In this document: positions 28,128-36,457 of the stretch, piece after piece
How positions within the stretch are numbered: the stretch's first letter is position 1
Layout: every line of letters begins with the position of its first letter
Assembly: GCA_001709035.1 (NCBI GenBank)
Contig: LVKA01000008.1
Span: 62,001-126,000 of the forward strand
From: Candidatus Thiodiazotropha endoloripes
GTDB taxonomy: Bacteria; Pseudomonadota; Gammaproteobacteria; Chromatiales; Chromatiaceae
Direction: 5' to 3'
Length of the DNA: 64,000 bases
Position numbers and translations under genes: made by a program
The notes under the pieces: generated by a model
What the model was told of the DNA's origin: nothing
Databases searched by the model: none
Seen by the model: only the letters and a program-made list of their open reading frames with translations

Positions 28128-28204
28128 TGGCGCGCCCGACAGGATTTGAACCTGTGACCCCCGCCTTCGGAGGGCGGTACTCTATCCAGCTGAGCTACGG
28201 GCGC
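28128..28204 (-). tRNA. tRNA-Arg (anticodon CCG)
   Basis: Read on the reverse strand, the 77-base gene starts GCGCCCGTAGCTCAGCTGG and folds into a full cloverleaf. The acceptor pairs GCGCCCG with CGGGCGC. The anticodon stem CCGCC/GGCGG encloses the loop CTCCGAA, giving anticodon CCG for the Arg codon CGG. The T-arm reads ACAGGTTCAAATCCTGT. The 3' CCA is encoded after a discriminator G. Confidence 0.97.
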
Positions 28205-28339
28205 TGAGGTGCTGCAACTCTCCGCAGCGCGGTGATTACAGCGATGCGTAGTTTAGCCCTCCCGGGGGGTGCCGTCCAACCCTGTTCGCTCTTTTTTTCA
28301 TCCACGGGTATAATCGCCGGGTTTTTCGGAATGCCTGTT

Positions 28340-28354
28340 GTTAACAGGCCCTAA
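28340..28354 (+). repeat. Interspersed 15-bp repeat, copy 4
   Basis: An exact GTTAACAGGCCCTAA lies about 75 bases upstream of the monoheme cytochrome gene, between it and the tRNA gene. Confidence 0.85.
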
Positions 28355-28427
28355 TAGGCCATGCTCAGGGCTTGAAGTCAGCCCATGAACAAGGCGTGGG
28401 GCGCAATCGATTGAAATACGGAGGATT

Positions 28428-28961
28428 ATGCCCGTGAGTATCCATGTTGTAACTAAGTCTGGTGTGTTGACAGGTGTGGCTGTCGCATCTCTGCTGGTTT
28501 CTACCCAGCTTTTCGCAGAAGAGCGTCCAGAGGTTCTGGAACGAATTGCCCCGATCGGCAAGGTGGCTGTTGAAGGCGCCGCAAAGCCTGCTGAGGCTGC
28601 GCCTGCAGCGGCTGCCGAGAGTGCGCCTGCCGCCACTGAAACAGCGGCCGCGCCGGCCGCCGAGGCTGCCCCGGCTGAAGCGGCACCGGCTGCTGCTCCA
28701 GCTGCACCGACTGGTGATGCGCTGGCAGTCGCCACCACATCCGGTTGCATGGCCTGTCACCAGGTCGAGACCAAGGTGGTCGGTCCAGCCTATAAAGAGG
28801 TAGCCGCTAAATACAAAGGTGACGCTGGAGCGGTTGATACGCTGGTCGCGAAAGTCAAGGCCGGTGGTGTCGGTACCTGGGGACAGATTCCCATGCCGCC
28901 CAACGCCCATGTCTCGGATGAGAACATCCGCGTCGTTGTGGAGTGGATCCTGAGTATGTAA
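28428..28961 (+). CDS. Monoheme cytochrome c (class I, c5/c551-like) with Ala/Pro linker
   Basis: The 177-residue product has an N-terminal hydrophobic signal or anchor (GVLTGVAVASLLVSTQLFAEE), an Ala/Pro/Glu-rich linker (residues about 50-97), and a C-terminal cytochrome c domain of about 80 residues. The heme motif is CMACH in TSGCMACHQVETKVVGPAYKEVAAKY, and the axial Met is in QIPMPPN. The linker may tether the heme domain to the membrane or let it swing between partners. Signal cleavage after LFA-E is also possible. It is a single gene preceded by a repeat copy and followed by a hairpin. Confidence 0.9.
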   Translation: MPVSIHVVTKSGVLTGVAVASLLVSTQLFAEERPEVLERIAPIGKVAVEGAAKPAEAAPAAAAESAPAATETAAAPAAEAAPAEAAPAAAPAAPTGDALAVATTSGCMACHQVETKVVGPAYKEVAAKYKGDAGAVDTLVAKVKAGGVGTWGQIPMPPNAHVSDENIRVVVEWILSM

Positions 28962-28968
28962 TGAAAGC

Positions 28969-28999
28969 GTCCGGCAACCCTTTTGTGTGGTTGTCGGGC
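28969..28999. terminator. Hairpin between convergent cytochrome and rep genes
   Basis: GTCCGGCAACC pairs with GGTTGTCGGGC over 11 positions, two of them G-U type in one direction. A CTTTT lies in the loop and there is no T-run after it. It may act as a weak bidirectional terminator. Confidence 0.4.
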
Positions 29000-29002
29000 G
29001 GT

Positions 29003-31006
29003 TCAGCTGAGCATCGATTTCAAATTGGCCAGATGGGCCGATCCCCGCGCCTGCTGCTCCTCCTTGCTGAGCTTGTTGCCTCGGCCCTCCCAAATCAGAT
29101 CCTCTTCCGGTAGCTCCTGCAGAAAGCGGCTTGGCTCTCCGGGAACCATTTCACCGAAACGTTTGCGTTTACTGGCATAGCTCATGGTCAGGGTGCGCTG
29201 CGCCCGGGTGATGCCCACGTAGGCCAGCCTGCGCTCCTCTTCGATGTTGTCCTCTTCAATGCTGCTGCGATGGGGCAACAGCTCCTCCTCCATACCGACC
29301 AGGAAAACATGGGGGAACTCCAGTCCTTTGGCTGCGTGCAGGGTCATCAGGTGGACCTGGTCCTGTTCGGCTTCATCCTCCTGACGCTGCAGCATGTCCA
29401 TCAGGGTCAGATGGTTGACCATCTCCGCCAGGGTCTTCTCTTGAAGCTCACCATGCTGTAGGGCTTTCAACCAGTCAATCAGGTCGGTGACATTCTCCAT
29501 CCGCGCCTCGGCGATGCCGTCGCTGCTGGCGTTCTCTTTCAGCCAGCCCAGGTAGTCGATCTCTTCCATCAGGGCGCGGAAGGCTGCCGCCGGATCCGAG
29601 TCGGCCTTTTGCGCATGGTGTTGGATCAGTCTGGAAAAGTGCTGCAGGCGCTCATAAGGGCGACTGCTGAGCAGGTTCTTCAGGCCCATCTCTTCGCAAG
29701 CGGGCAGCAGGGCGCTGCCACGCTGCTGGGCATAGTCGGCGAGTTTCTCCAGGGTGGTCGGACCGATCTCACGGCGCGGGGTGTTGACGATACGCAAAAA
29801 GGCGCTGTCGTCGGTGGGATTGGCCAGCAGTCGCAGATAGGCCATGCCGTCTTTGACTTCGGTGCGGGAGAAAAAAGAGGTGCCGCCACTGAGAAAATAG
29901 GCAATGTTATGGCTGCGCAGGGCCTTCTCAAACAGTTTCGCCTGGTGATTGCCCCGGTAGAGGATGGCGCAATCCCGGTTGTTGGCCTTGGCGGTGAACT
30001 TCAGGTGGATGATTTCCGATACCACCCGTTCCGCCTCCTGGACCTCATTGGGGCAGACCAGGACACGTAACTCCGGGCCAAGGCCCAGTTCACTCCAGAG
30101 CTTCTTTTCAAACACATGGGGGTTCTTGCTGATCAGGTGGTTGGCGGATCTGAGGATACGGCCGCTGGAGCGATAGTTCTGCTCCAGCTTGATCAGCTTC
30201 AGGGTTGGGAAATCGGCCTGCAGACGGGCCAGGTTTTCCGGCCGGGCGCCTCGCCAGGCATAGATCGACTGATCGTCATCCCCCACCACGGTGAATGCGG
30301 CCCTTACCCCGGCCAGTTGTTTGACCAGCTCATACTGGGCCTGATTGGTGTCCTGGTACTCATCCACCAGCAGATAGCGGATCCTGTCCTGCCACTGATC
30401 GAGTATCTGGGGGTGGTTGCGAAACAGGCTTACCGGCAATAGGATCAGATCGTCGAAATCGACCGCGTTAAAGGCCTTCAGGCTGCGCTGATAGGCCGCA
30501 TAGAGCAGTGCCTGCCCTTGTTGCAGATCGTTCTCCGCCTGCTGCAGGGCCTGTTCCGGGGTGATCAGGTCATTTTTCCAGGCGGATATGGTCCACTGGG
30601 CGGCGTTCACCACCGAGTCGTCCCCCAGATTCTGCTTGCGCAGCAGATCCTTAAGCAATCCGGCACTGTCCTGCTGATCAAAGATCGAAAAGCCCGATCG
30701 ATAGCCCAGTGTCTTCAGCTCCTGGCGGACGATGTTCAATCCCAGATTGTGAAAGGTGGAGATTCGTGGAAGCTGCTGCTGTTGATCGCCCAGGGTTTTG
30801 CCAACCCGCTCTTTCATCTCCCGCGCCGCCTTGTTGGTGAAGGTGACTGCGGTGATCTGCTGGGGGTTGAGTCCGCAGCGCTTGATCAGGTAGCTGATCT
30901 TTGCGGTGATGACCCGGGTTTTTCCGCTCCCGGCCCCCGCCAGCACCAGGAGCGGTGTGTCGATGTAGTTGACCGCTTGCTGTTGTCTAGGGTTGAGGTC
31001 GGACAT
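29003..31006 (-). CDS. rep: ATP-dependent DNA helicase Rep
   Basis: This superfamily 1A 3'-5' helicase helps replication forks past obstacles. From the ATG at 31006 it has 667 residues, close to E. coli Rep. It begins MSDLNPRQQQAVNYIDTPLLV with Walker A LAGAGSGKTRVITAKI, then VTFTNKAAREMKERVG (motif Ia), VDEYQDTNQAQYELV (motif II), VVGDDDQSIYAWRGA (motif III), LEQNYRSS (motif IV), LMTLHAAKGLEFPHVFLVGMEE (motif V) and EEERRLAYVGITRAQ (motif VI). The frame continues 39 codons upstream, but that extension does not look like Rep. Confidence 0.94.
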   Translation of the reverse strand: MSDLNPRQQQAVNYIDTPLLVLAGAGSGKTRVITAKISYLIKRCGLNPQQITAVTFTNKAAREMKERVGKTLGDQQQQLPRISTFHNLGLNIVRQELKTLGYRSGFSIFDQQDSAGLLKDLLRKQNLGDDSVVNAAQWTISAWKNDLITPEQALQQAENDLQQGQALLYAAYQRSLKAFNAVDFDDLILLPVSLFRNHPQILDQWQDRIRYLLVDEYQDTNQAQYELVKQLAGVRAAFTVVGDDDQSIYAWRGARPENLARLQADFPTLKLIKLEQNYRSSGRILRSANHLISKNPHVFEKKLWSELGLGPELRVLVCPNEVQEAERVVSEIIHLKFTAKANNRDCAILYRGNHQAKLFEKALRSHNIAYFLSGGTSFFSRTEVKDGMAYLRLLANPTDDSAFLRIVNTPRREIGPTTLEKLADYAQQRGSALLPACEEMGLKNLLSSRPYERLQHFSRLIQHHAQKADSDPAAAFRALMEEIDYLGWLKENASSDGIAEARMENVTDLIDWLKALQHGELQEKTLAEMVNHLTLMDMLQRQEDEAEQDQVHLMTLHAAKGLEFPHVFLVGMEEELLPHRSSIEEDNIEEERRLAYVGITRAQRTLTMSYASKRKRFGEMVPGEPSRFLQELPEEDLIWEGRGNKLSKEEQQARGSAHLANLKSMLS

Positions 31007-31170
31007 TGAGGGGTGGTCTTTACGGCTGCTGGACAGAGGCGCAAGGGTACGCAGTGGCGTTATCGATTTCAACACTGGCGTCAATGCCTGATATGATGGG
31101 TAGGGTAGGGTAGGTTTCGGCAAGCAGCATTGAGCGGCCCTGTAAGCGTCCAGAAAAAAGAAGAGATTTC

Positions 31171-31893
31171 ATGGCAATAACACAAGACAGACGCCGCAGT
31201 CCCCGGGGTGGCGCAGAGGGTCAGCTGACCCGTGAATCCTGGCGTGTATTTCAGATCATGGCCGAATTTGTCGAGGGTTTCGAGCAGTTGGCTCAGATCA
31301 GCCCTTCGGTGAGTTTTTTCGGCTCGGCAAGAACACCACGGGATCATCCCCATTATGCCCTGGCGGAAGAGATCGCCCGGCTGCTCTCCGACAGCGGATT
31401 CTCAGTGGTCAGCGGTGGTGGGCCCGGCATTATGGAGGCCGCCAACAAAGGGGCCTTTGAGGGCAAGTCCACCAGTATCGGGTTGAACATACAGCTGCCG
31501 ATGGAGCAGTCCGGTAACGCCTATCAGGATATCTCGCTCAATTTCCGCCACTTTTTTGCCCGTAAGGTGATGTTCGTCAAGCACGCCTCCGCCTATGTGG
31601 TGCTGCCGGGTGGGTTTGGAACCCTGGATGAGATGGCTGAGATCCTGACCCTTGTGCAGACCGGCAAAACCCGTAAGATCCCGATCATCCTGGTGGATGG
31701 CAAGTTCTGGGGTGGGCTGCTGGATTGGTTTCGCAATACGCTCTGCCCCGCCGGGACCATCGATCAGGAAGACCTGGATCTGGTGCAGGTCTGCGAACAG
31801 CCGCAACAGGTTGTGGACGCCATCTTCAACCACTACGAAACACGACGCTTCGAGCCCTCTCCTGCGGAGCAGGAGATACTGCTTGAGCTGTAA
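31171..31893 (+). CDS. LOG-family protein (TIGR00730 type, nucleotide 5'-monophosphate nucleosidase-like)
   Basis: The 240-residue protein has the Rossmann-type LOG fold with VSFFGSARTPRDHPHY, VVSGGGPGIMEAANKGAFEG, and the hallmark PGGFGTLDEMAEILTLVQTGK. Enzymes of this family cleave nucleoside monophosphates to base and ribose 5-phosphate, including in cytokinin-like activation. The N-terminal extension suggests the longer PpnN-related group, but 240 residues is shorter than PpnN. It is followed after 22 bases by the DUF2782 gene. Confidence 0.88.
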   Translation: MAITQDRRRSPRGGAEGQLTRESWRVFQIMAEFVEGFEQLAQISPSVSFFGSARTPRDHPHYALAEEIARLLSDSGFSVVSGGGPGIMEAANKGAFEGKSTSIGLNIQLPMEQSGNAYQDISLNFRHFFARKVMFVKHASAYVVLPGGFGTLDEMAEILTLVQTGKTRKIPIILVDGKFWGGLLDWFRNTLCPAGTIDQEDLDLVQVCEQPQQVVDAIFNHYETRRFEPSPAEQEILLEL

Positions 31894-31915
31894 ACATCTC
31901 CCATGGAGGGAGGAC

Positions 31916-32263
31916 ATGATGAACAAGCTGAATCTCCTGGCCAAAGCCCTGCTGAGTGTCGCTCTGCTCAGCGGTCTGCCGCTCCTCGCTGAGGATCAGG
32001 CTGTACCTGAGCCGCCGGAGCTGCCCCTGCCCGAGGTGATTGTCGACGGTGAGGTGATCGAACCCGATATCACCATCATCAAGCGGGATGAGGGTACGAT
32101 TACCGAATACCGGGTCAACGGCCAGCTCTATATGGTGAAGATTCAGCCGGACAACGGGCCGGCTTACTACATGAGCGACCGGGATGGGGATGGGGAGTTC
32201 GATTCCCGCTCCAACGACCCAACCAATATTTCCGTACCCCAATGGATACTGTTGCGCTGGTGA
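31916..32263 (+). CDS. DUF2782 exported protein
   Basis: The 115-residue product starts with a signal peptide (LLAKALLSVALLSGLPLLAED), then a Pro/Glu segment (PEPPELPLPEVIV), and the DUF2782 core EPDITIIKRDEGTITEYRVNGQLYMVKIQPDNGPAYYMSDRDGDGEF with ISVPQWILLRW at the end. GGAGGGAGGAC immediately upstream fixes the start at 31916; the longer open frame to 31652 lies within the LOG gene and is not real. The family is common in gammaproteobacteria and has no known function. Confidence 0.85.
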   Translation: MMNKLNLLAKALLSVALLSGLPLLAEDQAVPEPPELPLPEVIVDGEVIEPDITIIKRDEGTITEYRVNGQLYMVKIQPDNGPAYYMSDRDGDGEFDSRSNDPTNISVPQWILLRW

Positions 32264-32273
32264 TCGGGGTTTG

Positions 32274-32819
32274 ATGAGTCATTTTCTAGCAACTATCGAA
32301 AAATTTGCCCGGGGGTTCGACCAGATCAATGAACGACTGGGGCAGGCGATTTCCTGGTTGAGCCTGTTGATGGTGCTGGTCACGGTGGCCGTGGTGGTGC
32401 TGCGCTACGTTTTTCAGCTCGGCTGGATCTGGCTGCAGGAGTCGGTCACTTTCATGCATGCGGCCCTGTTTCTGGTAGGGGCCGCCTACACCCTTAAGCA
32501 CGAAGGTCATGTGCGGGTCGATATCATCTATCGCAAGTTCTCCGAGCGAGGCCGGGCCTGGGTCGATCTGATCGGTACCCTGACCCTGCTGCTGCCGGTC
32601 TGTCTGTTCATCTTCTTCATCAGCTGGGACTACGTGGCCAAATCCTGGGCGCTCTATGAAGGCTCCAGGGAAGTCGGCGGGCTGGATGGCGTGTTTCTGC
32701 TGAAGAGTCTGATTCTGGTGATGGCGGTGTTGCTGGTGCTGCAGGGGATCTCCCTGGCGATACGCAGTCTGAGTCAGCTCCTGGGTCAGGGGGAAGTGTC
32801 TGCCGAAGGTGATGGGTGA
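32274..32819 (+). CDS. TRAP transporter small permease (DctQ family)
   Basis: The 181-residue membrane protein has four helices: ISWLSLLMVLVTVAVVVLRYVF, WLQESVTFMHAALFLVGAAYTL, VDLIGTLTLLLPVCLFIFFISW and SLILVMAVLLVLQGISLAI. The DctQ signature WLQESVTFMHAALFLVGAAYTLKHEGHVRVDI is clear. It pairs with DctM, and the two genes overlap (TGATG). The ATG at 32274 is the likely start; the upstream extension overlaps the DUF2782 gene. A substrate-binding protein gene is missing from the window. Confidence 0.92.
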   Translation: MSHFLATIEKFARGFDQINERLGQAISWLSLLMVLVTVAVVVLRYVFQLGWIWLQESVTFMHAALFLVGAAYTLKHEGHVRVDIIYRKFSERGRAWVDLIGTLTLLLPVCLFIFFISWDYVAKSWALYEGSREVGGLDGVFLLKSLILVMAVLLVLQGISLAIRSLSQLLGQGEVSAEGDG

Positions 32820-34198
32820 TGGCTGAGTATCTTCCCCTGGTTCTGTTCCTGCTGGTCTGTCTGGTTTTGCTGTTCGGCTACCCGGTAGCTTTTTCTCTCG
32901 GCGGCACCTCGCTGGCGTTTGCCTGGTTGGGGACCTATACCGGTCACTTCGATGATGCCTTTCTGCAGGCGCTTCCCAACAGGCTCTACGGCATCATGAC
33001 CAATGAGACTTTGATCGCGGTGCCCCTGTTCGTCTTCATGGGGGTGATGCTGGAGCGTTCCAGGGTGGCGGAAAATCTTCTCGATACCATGGCCAGTCTG
33101 TTCGGTAAACTGCGTGGTGGTCTCGGTATCTCGGTAACCATCGTCGGTATGCTGCTGGCCGCCAGTACCGGTATCGTCGGCGCAACGGTGGTGACCATGG
33201 GATTGCTGTCACTGCCGACCATGCTTAAGCGCAACTATGATCCGGCCATCTCCTGTGGGGTGATTTGCGCCGCCGGCACCCTCGGTCAGATCATTCCCCC
33301 TTCGATCATTCTGGTGCTGCTTGGGGATGTGCTCTCGGCGGCTTATCAGCAGGCCCAGCTCGACATGGGGATCTTTTCACCGGACACGGTCTCTGTCGGC
33401 GATCTGTTTGTCGGCGCACTGTTGCCAGGGCTGATGCTGGTGCTGCTCTACCTGCTCTACATTGTTTTCGTCGCCGTGGTGAAACCGGCATCGGTGCCGG
33501 CGATGCCGGTCGATGAGAAGCTGGAGAAGGGCGCCCTGCTGGCCAAGACATTGAAAGTCCTGCTGCCGCCGTTGCTGTTGATCGTTGCCGTGCTCGGTTC
33601 GATTCTTGGCGGTCTGGCGACGCCAACCGAAGCCGCTTCAGTGGGTGCGATCGGCGCCATGCTGCTGGCCTTCAGTCAAAAGCAGCTGAATCTGAAAACC
33701 CTCAAAGAGGTGGTTACCGGTACAACCAAAGTCACCAGCATGGTGTTCATGATCTTCATCGGTGCCTCTCTCTTCTCATTGGTGTTCCGCGGCTTCGGTG
33801 GCGATGAAGTGGTAACCGAGTTGCTGACCGATCTGCCGGGTGGGGTGGTCGGTGCGATGGTCGTGGTGATGCTGGTGATGTTTCTGCTGGGCTTTATTCT
33901 CGACTTCATCGAGATCACCTTTGTGGTGGTGCCGATCGTCGGGCCGATCCTGTTGGCGATGGGGCTGGATCCGGTCTGGCTTGGGGTGATGATTGCGATC
34001 AATCTGCAGACCTCGTTTCTCACCCCGCCTTTCGGTTTCGCCCTGTTCTATCTGCGTGGTGTGGCGCCGAAACAGATCTCCACCGCGGCCATCTATCGCG
34101 GCGTTGCGCCGTTCATTGTTATTCAACTTCTGATGCTCGGCCTACTGGCCTACTGGCCGCAACTGGCCACCTGGCTGCCGGACGTAGTCTACGGCTGA
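32819..34198 (+). CDS. TRAP transporter large permease (DctM family)
   Basis: The product of 459 residues has about 12 hydrophobic helices and the DctM motifs GYPVAFSLGGTSLAFA, ETLIAVPLFVFMGVMLERS, STGIVGATVVTMGLLSLPTMLKRNYDP, CAAGTLGQIIPPSIILVLLG and DFIEITFVVVPIVGPILLAMGLDPVWLGVMIAINLQTSFLTPPFGFALFYLRG. It is the sodium- or proton-coupled channel subunit for uptake of a carboxylate or related solute. A GTG lies one codon upstream of the ATG at 32819. The substrate cannot be read because the binding protein is elsewhere. Confidence 0.94.
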   Translation: MAEYLPLVLFLLVCLVLLFGYPVAFSLGGTSLAFAWLGTYTGHFDDAFLQALPNRLYGIMTNETLIAVPLFVFMGVMLERSRVAENLLDTMASLFGKLRGGLGISVTIVGMLLAASTGIVGATVVTMGLLSLPTMLKRNYDPAISCGVICAAGTLGQIIPPSIILVLLGDVLSAAYQQAQLDMGIFSPDTVSVGDLFVGALLPGLMLVLLYLLYIVFVAVVKPASVPAMPVDEKLEKGALLAKTLKVLLPPLLLIVAVLGSILGGLATPTEAASVGAIGAMLLAFSQKQLNLKTLKEVVTGTTKVTSMVFMIFIGASLFSLVFRGFGGDEVVTELLTDLPGGVVGAMVVVMLVMFLLGFILDFIEITFVVVPIVGPILLAMGLDPVWLGVMIAINLQTSFLTPPFGFALFYLRGVAPKQISTAAIYRGVAPFIVIQLLMLGLLAYWPQLATWLPDVVYG

Positions 34199-34261
34199 GG
34201 TAGAACAGATCATCAAAGTATCGTGTTGAATTGCTGAATTAAAAACTTGTGAGGCGTGATT

Positions 34262-34567
34262 ATGGGTTTTGAAAGAATCATGGGACTTAACGTCACGGAT
34301 GATGAAGCGTATCAAAAATATCGTGAGGAAATGGAGCCGATATTGAACTCGACCGGTGCTGCCTTCGGTTATGATTTCAAGATTGCTGAAGTGTTACGAT
34401 CAAAAACCGATCAACCGATCAATCGGGTCTTCACCATCGATTTTCCGAATCGAGAGGCGATGGAAGCGTTCTTTGAGCGGCCCGACTACCTGGCAATCAA
34501 GCAGCGTCATCTGGATGGTGCGATCAACAGTAAAACGGTGATTGCCCTGCATGAGACGGATGCGTGA
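34262..34567 (+). CDS. DUF1330-family small protein
   Basis: The 101-residue product looks like the dimeric alpha-beta barrel proteins of DUF1330. It has LNVTDDEAYQKYREEMEPILNSTGAAFGYDFKIAEVL, then RVFTIDFPNREAMEAFFERPDYLAIKQRHLDGA and KTVIALHE. No catalytic role is established for the family. The ATG at 34262 is preferred over a GTG two codons upstream. It is a single gene after the TRAP pair. Confidence 0.75.
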   Translation: MGFERIMGLNVTDDEAYQKYREEMEPILNSTGAAFGYDFKIAEVLRSKTDQPINRVFTIDFPNREAMEAFFERPDYLAIKQRHLDGAINSKTVIALHETDA

Positions 34568-35024
34568 ACCGATCGTCCGGTCCGCTGCGTATTTATTGAT
34601 CACTGTGTGATAAATAATCAGAGTTTCCTTAAGAATCACGTTAGACTCATGCACTGAATGGATGCTTGGTGAATCACTCTGAGGATTATATGGATTCCTT
34701 GTTTCGTGCTTCTGATCCAGCCTGTGCTGGAATGACGGTGAGCAGTCGTTACTGGATTTTATTATCCGCTAATAAACGCGAATGTTCGTCAATAATAATG
34801 GGTACAAAATAGCATCGATACCAATTGAATTGTCTTCCCTGCGAAGGCTGGGATCCATGGATCAATCAGATGGGATTCGCTGCATGCCGGATTGACGGTA
34901 ATCTCATAAACCGATGTTACAATTATCTCTCTAGATCCTGAGACTACTGATTGACTCCCATCATGGGCTCCTGATTCAAACGTCAGGGGATCCTTCTTCT
35001 TAATGCAAAGAGGCCAGTTCAAAA
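34568..35024. other. Intergenic region with decayed dispersed repeats
   Basis: No gene is seen. Segments such as ATCCAGCCTGTGCTGGAATG and CCTGCGAAGGCTGGGATCC resemble the short imperfect palindromes often found between genes in bacteria (CCTGC...GCAGGAATGACG type). Their origin here is not determined. The promoter of the Met-rich protein gene should lie at the right end. Confidence 0.4.
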
Positions 35025-35459
35025 ATGAATATCAAGGACAAAAAGATCAACTGGGGTGTGGTCAGTGTGGTGATCGGTTCCTGGCTCGGTGCAATGATCA
35101 TGTTGTTGGTGATGTATGACATGATGCTATCCATGCGGGCCATGCGTGGTCACATGGGGGATATGTCTCATGATATGCGAGAAATGAAGGTCAGTATGAA
35201 TGGCATGGGGGAGAAGATATCCCTGATGTCCAAGGATATGAAAATCATGAGTCATGAGTTTGTCGAAGTGGATCAGCATATGTCGGATATGTACAAACTG
35301 ATGGCGGATGATCTGGACGCCATGCGCCAGAGTATGCAGCTGATGACGCCATCGGTTGCCACCATGGGGCCAACCATGAATCGCATGGGCAGCGATATGA
35401 ACCGGGGTGTCGACTCCTTTACCAGCCCCGGAAACTATATGTGGAATATGATGCGTTGA
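35025..35459 (+). CDS. Methionine-rich membrane-anchored protein
   Basis: The 144-residue product has one N-terminal membrane helix (WGVVSVVIGSWLGAMIMLLVMY). The rest is a long polar, probably coiled-coil helix with Met at frequent intervals (MRAMRGHMGDMSHDMREM, MSKDMKIMSHEF, MNRMGSDMNRG). I count 30 Met in 144 residues, plus several His and Asp. The orientation that puts the tail in the periplasm is likely. Met/His-rich tails can bind Cu(I) or scavenge oxidants, but no known family is recognised. The 3' end of the gene is copied in the downstream tandem repeats. Confidence 0.7.
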   Translation: MNIKDKKINWGVVSVVIGSWLGAMIMLLVMYDMMLSMRAMRGHMGDMSHDMREMKVSMNGMGEKISLMSKDMKIMSHEFVEVDQHMSDMYKLMADDLDAMRQSMQLMTPSVATMGPTMNRMGSDMNRGVDSFTSPGNYMWNMMR

Positions 35460-36422
35460 TTGTTTGATTAAGTCCGCAAATAAACACAAATGGGTGGGTA
35501 TATTAACTCCCCTCTCCCCTTGCGGGAGAGGGGCCGGGGGAGAGGGGGAGAATAAGCTCCTTAATCTTCATAAGAACTCAACAGGATAAAGACGAGGGAT
35601 CAACGCGTTTTTACCCCTACATCTGAAACCAGGGATTCAGGTTTTAGCCAGGTGAAACGCTTCGCGTACACCCTCTCCCCAACCCCTCTCCCATCAAGGG
35701 AGAGGGGCTTATCTTCGCGATTGGCGTCCAAGCGTTATATCAAAAACCTGAAGCTCAGGAAGTTACACGATTACCAGTCCCGGAATCTATTTGTGGAATA
35801 TGATGCGTTGTTTGTTTTGATTGAGCCCATAAATAAGCGCAAATAGATGGGGACATGAACTCCCCTCTCCCCTTGCGGGAGAGGGGGAGAATCGGCACCT
35901 TAACCTTCATAAGAACTCAATGCATTTTTTTACCTGAATCCACGGATTCATTTTGTTAGCCAGGTGAAACGCTTCGCGTACACCCTCTCCCCAACCCCTC
36001 TCCCATCAAGGGAGAGGGGCTTATCTTCGCGATTGGCGTCCAAGCGTTATATCAAAAACCTGAAGCTCAGGAAGTTACACGATTACCAGTCCCGGAATCT
36101 ATTTGTGGAATATGATGCGTTGTTTGTTTTGATTGAGCCCATAAATAAGCGCAAATAGATGGGGACATGAACTCCCCTCTCCCCTTGCGGGAGAGGGGGA
36201 GAATCGGCACCTTAACCTTCATAAGAACTCAACAGGATAAAGACGAGGGATCAACGCGTTTTTATCTTTACATCTGAAACCAGGGATTCAGGTTTTAGCC
36301 AGGTGAAACGCTTCGCGTACACCCTCTCCCCAACCCCTCTCCCATCAAGGGAGAGGGGCTTATCTTCGCGATTGGCATCCATTCGCGCTCAATCAAAAAC
36401 CTGATGCTCAAGAAGTTACGCG
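35420..36422. repeat. Tandem repeat array, three units of about 352, 312 and 339 bases
   Basis: Units begin at 35420 (inside the end of the Met-rich gene), 35772 and 36084. Each starts with TACCAG(C/T)CCCGGAA, continues through a diverged copy of the end of that gene, then CCCCTCTCCCCTTGCGGGAG-type palindromes, GGTGAAACGCTTCGCGTACA, a second palindrome and AAGTTAC(A/G)CGATT. Bases 35640-35890 and 35952-36202 look identical over about 250 bases, 312 bases apart. Unit 2 has a different short segment (TTTTTTTACCTGAATCCACG) from units 1 and 3. A last scrap, ATTTGTGGA, follows at 36438. Frames in the repeats are not genes. Confidence 0.9.
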
Positions 36423-36457
36423 ATTGATATTCGCATTCATTTGTGGACTTAAGATAA

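Noticed and set aside
27890-28207. A forward frame ending in [16 protein letters not shown]...
   Set aside because: The end is the complement of tRNA-Arg read as protein, a well-known artefact; the upstream part has no gene features.
28298-29093. Long reverse frames opposite the monoheme cytochrome gene
   Set aside because: They are antisense shadows of the Ala/Pro-rich linker, which keeps reverse frames open; the cytochrome frame has a signal peptide and heme motif.
35652-36158. Two identical 64-codon frames (SPTPLPSRERG type) at 35652 and 35964
   Set aside because: They are translations of the palindromic tandem repeats, with no ribosome-binding site; this wording is a common artefact of such palindromes.
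35420-36422. CRISPR array
   Set aside because: The tandem repeats are over 300 bases long with no short direct-repeat/spacer pattern and no cas genes nearby.
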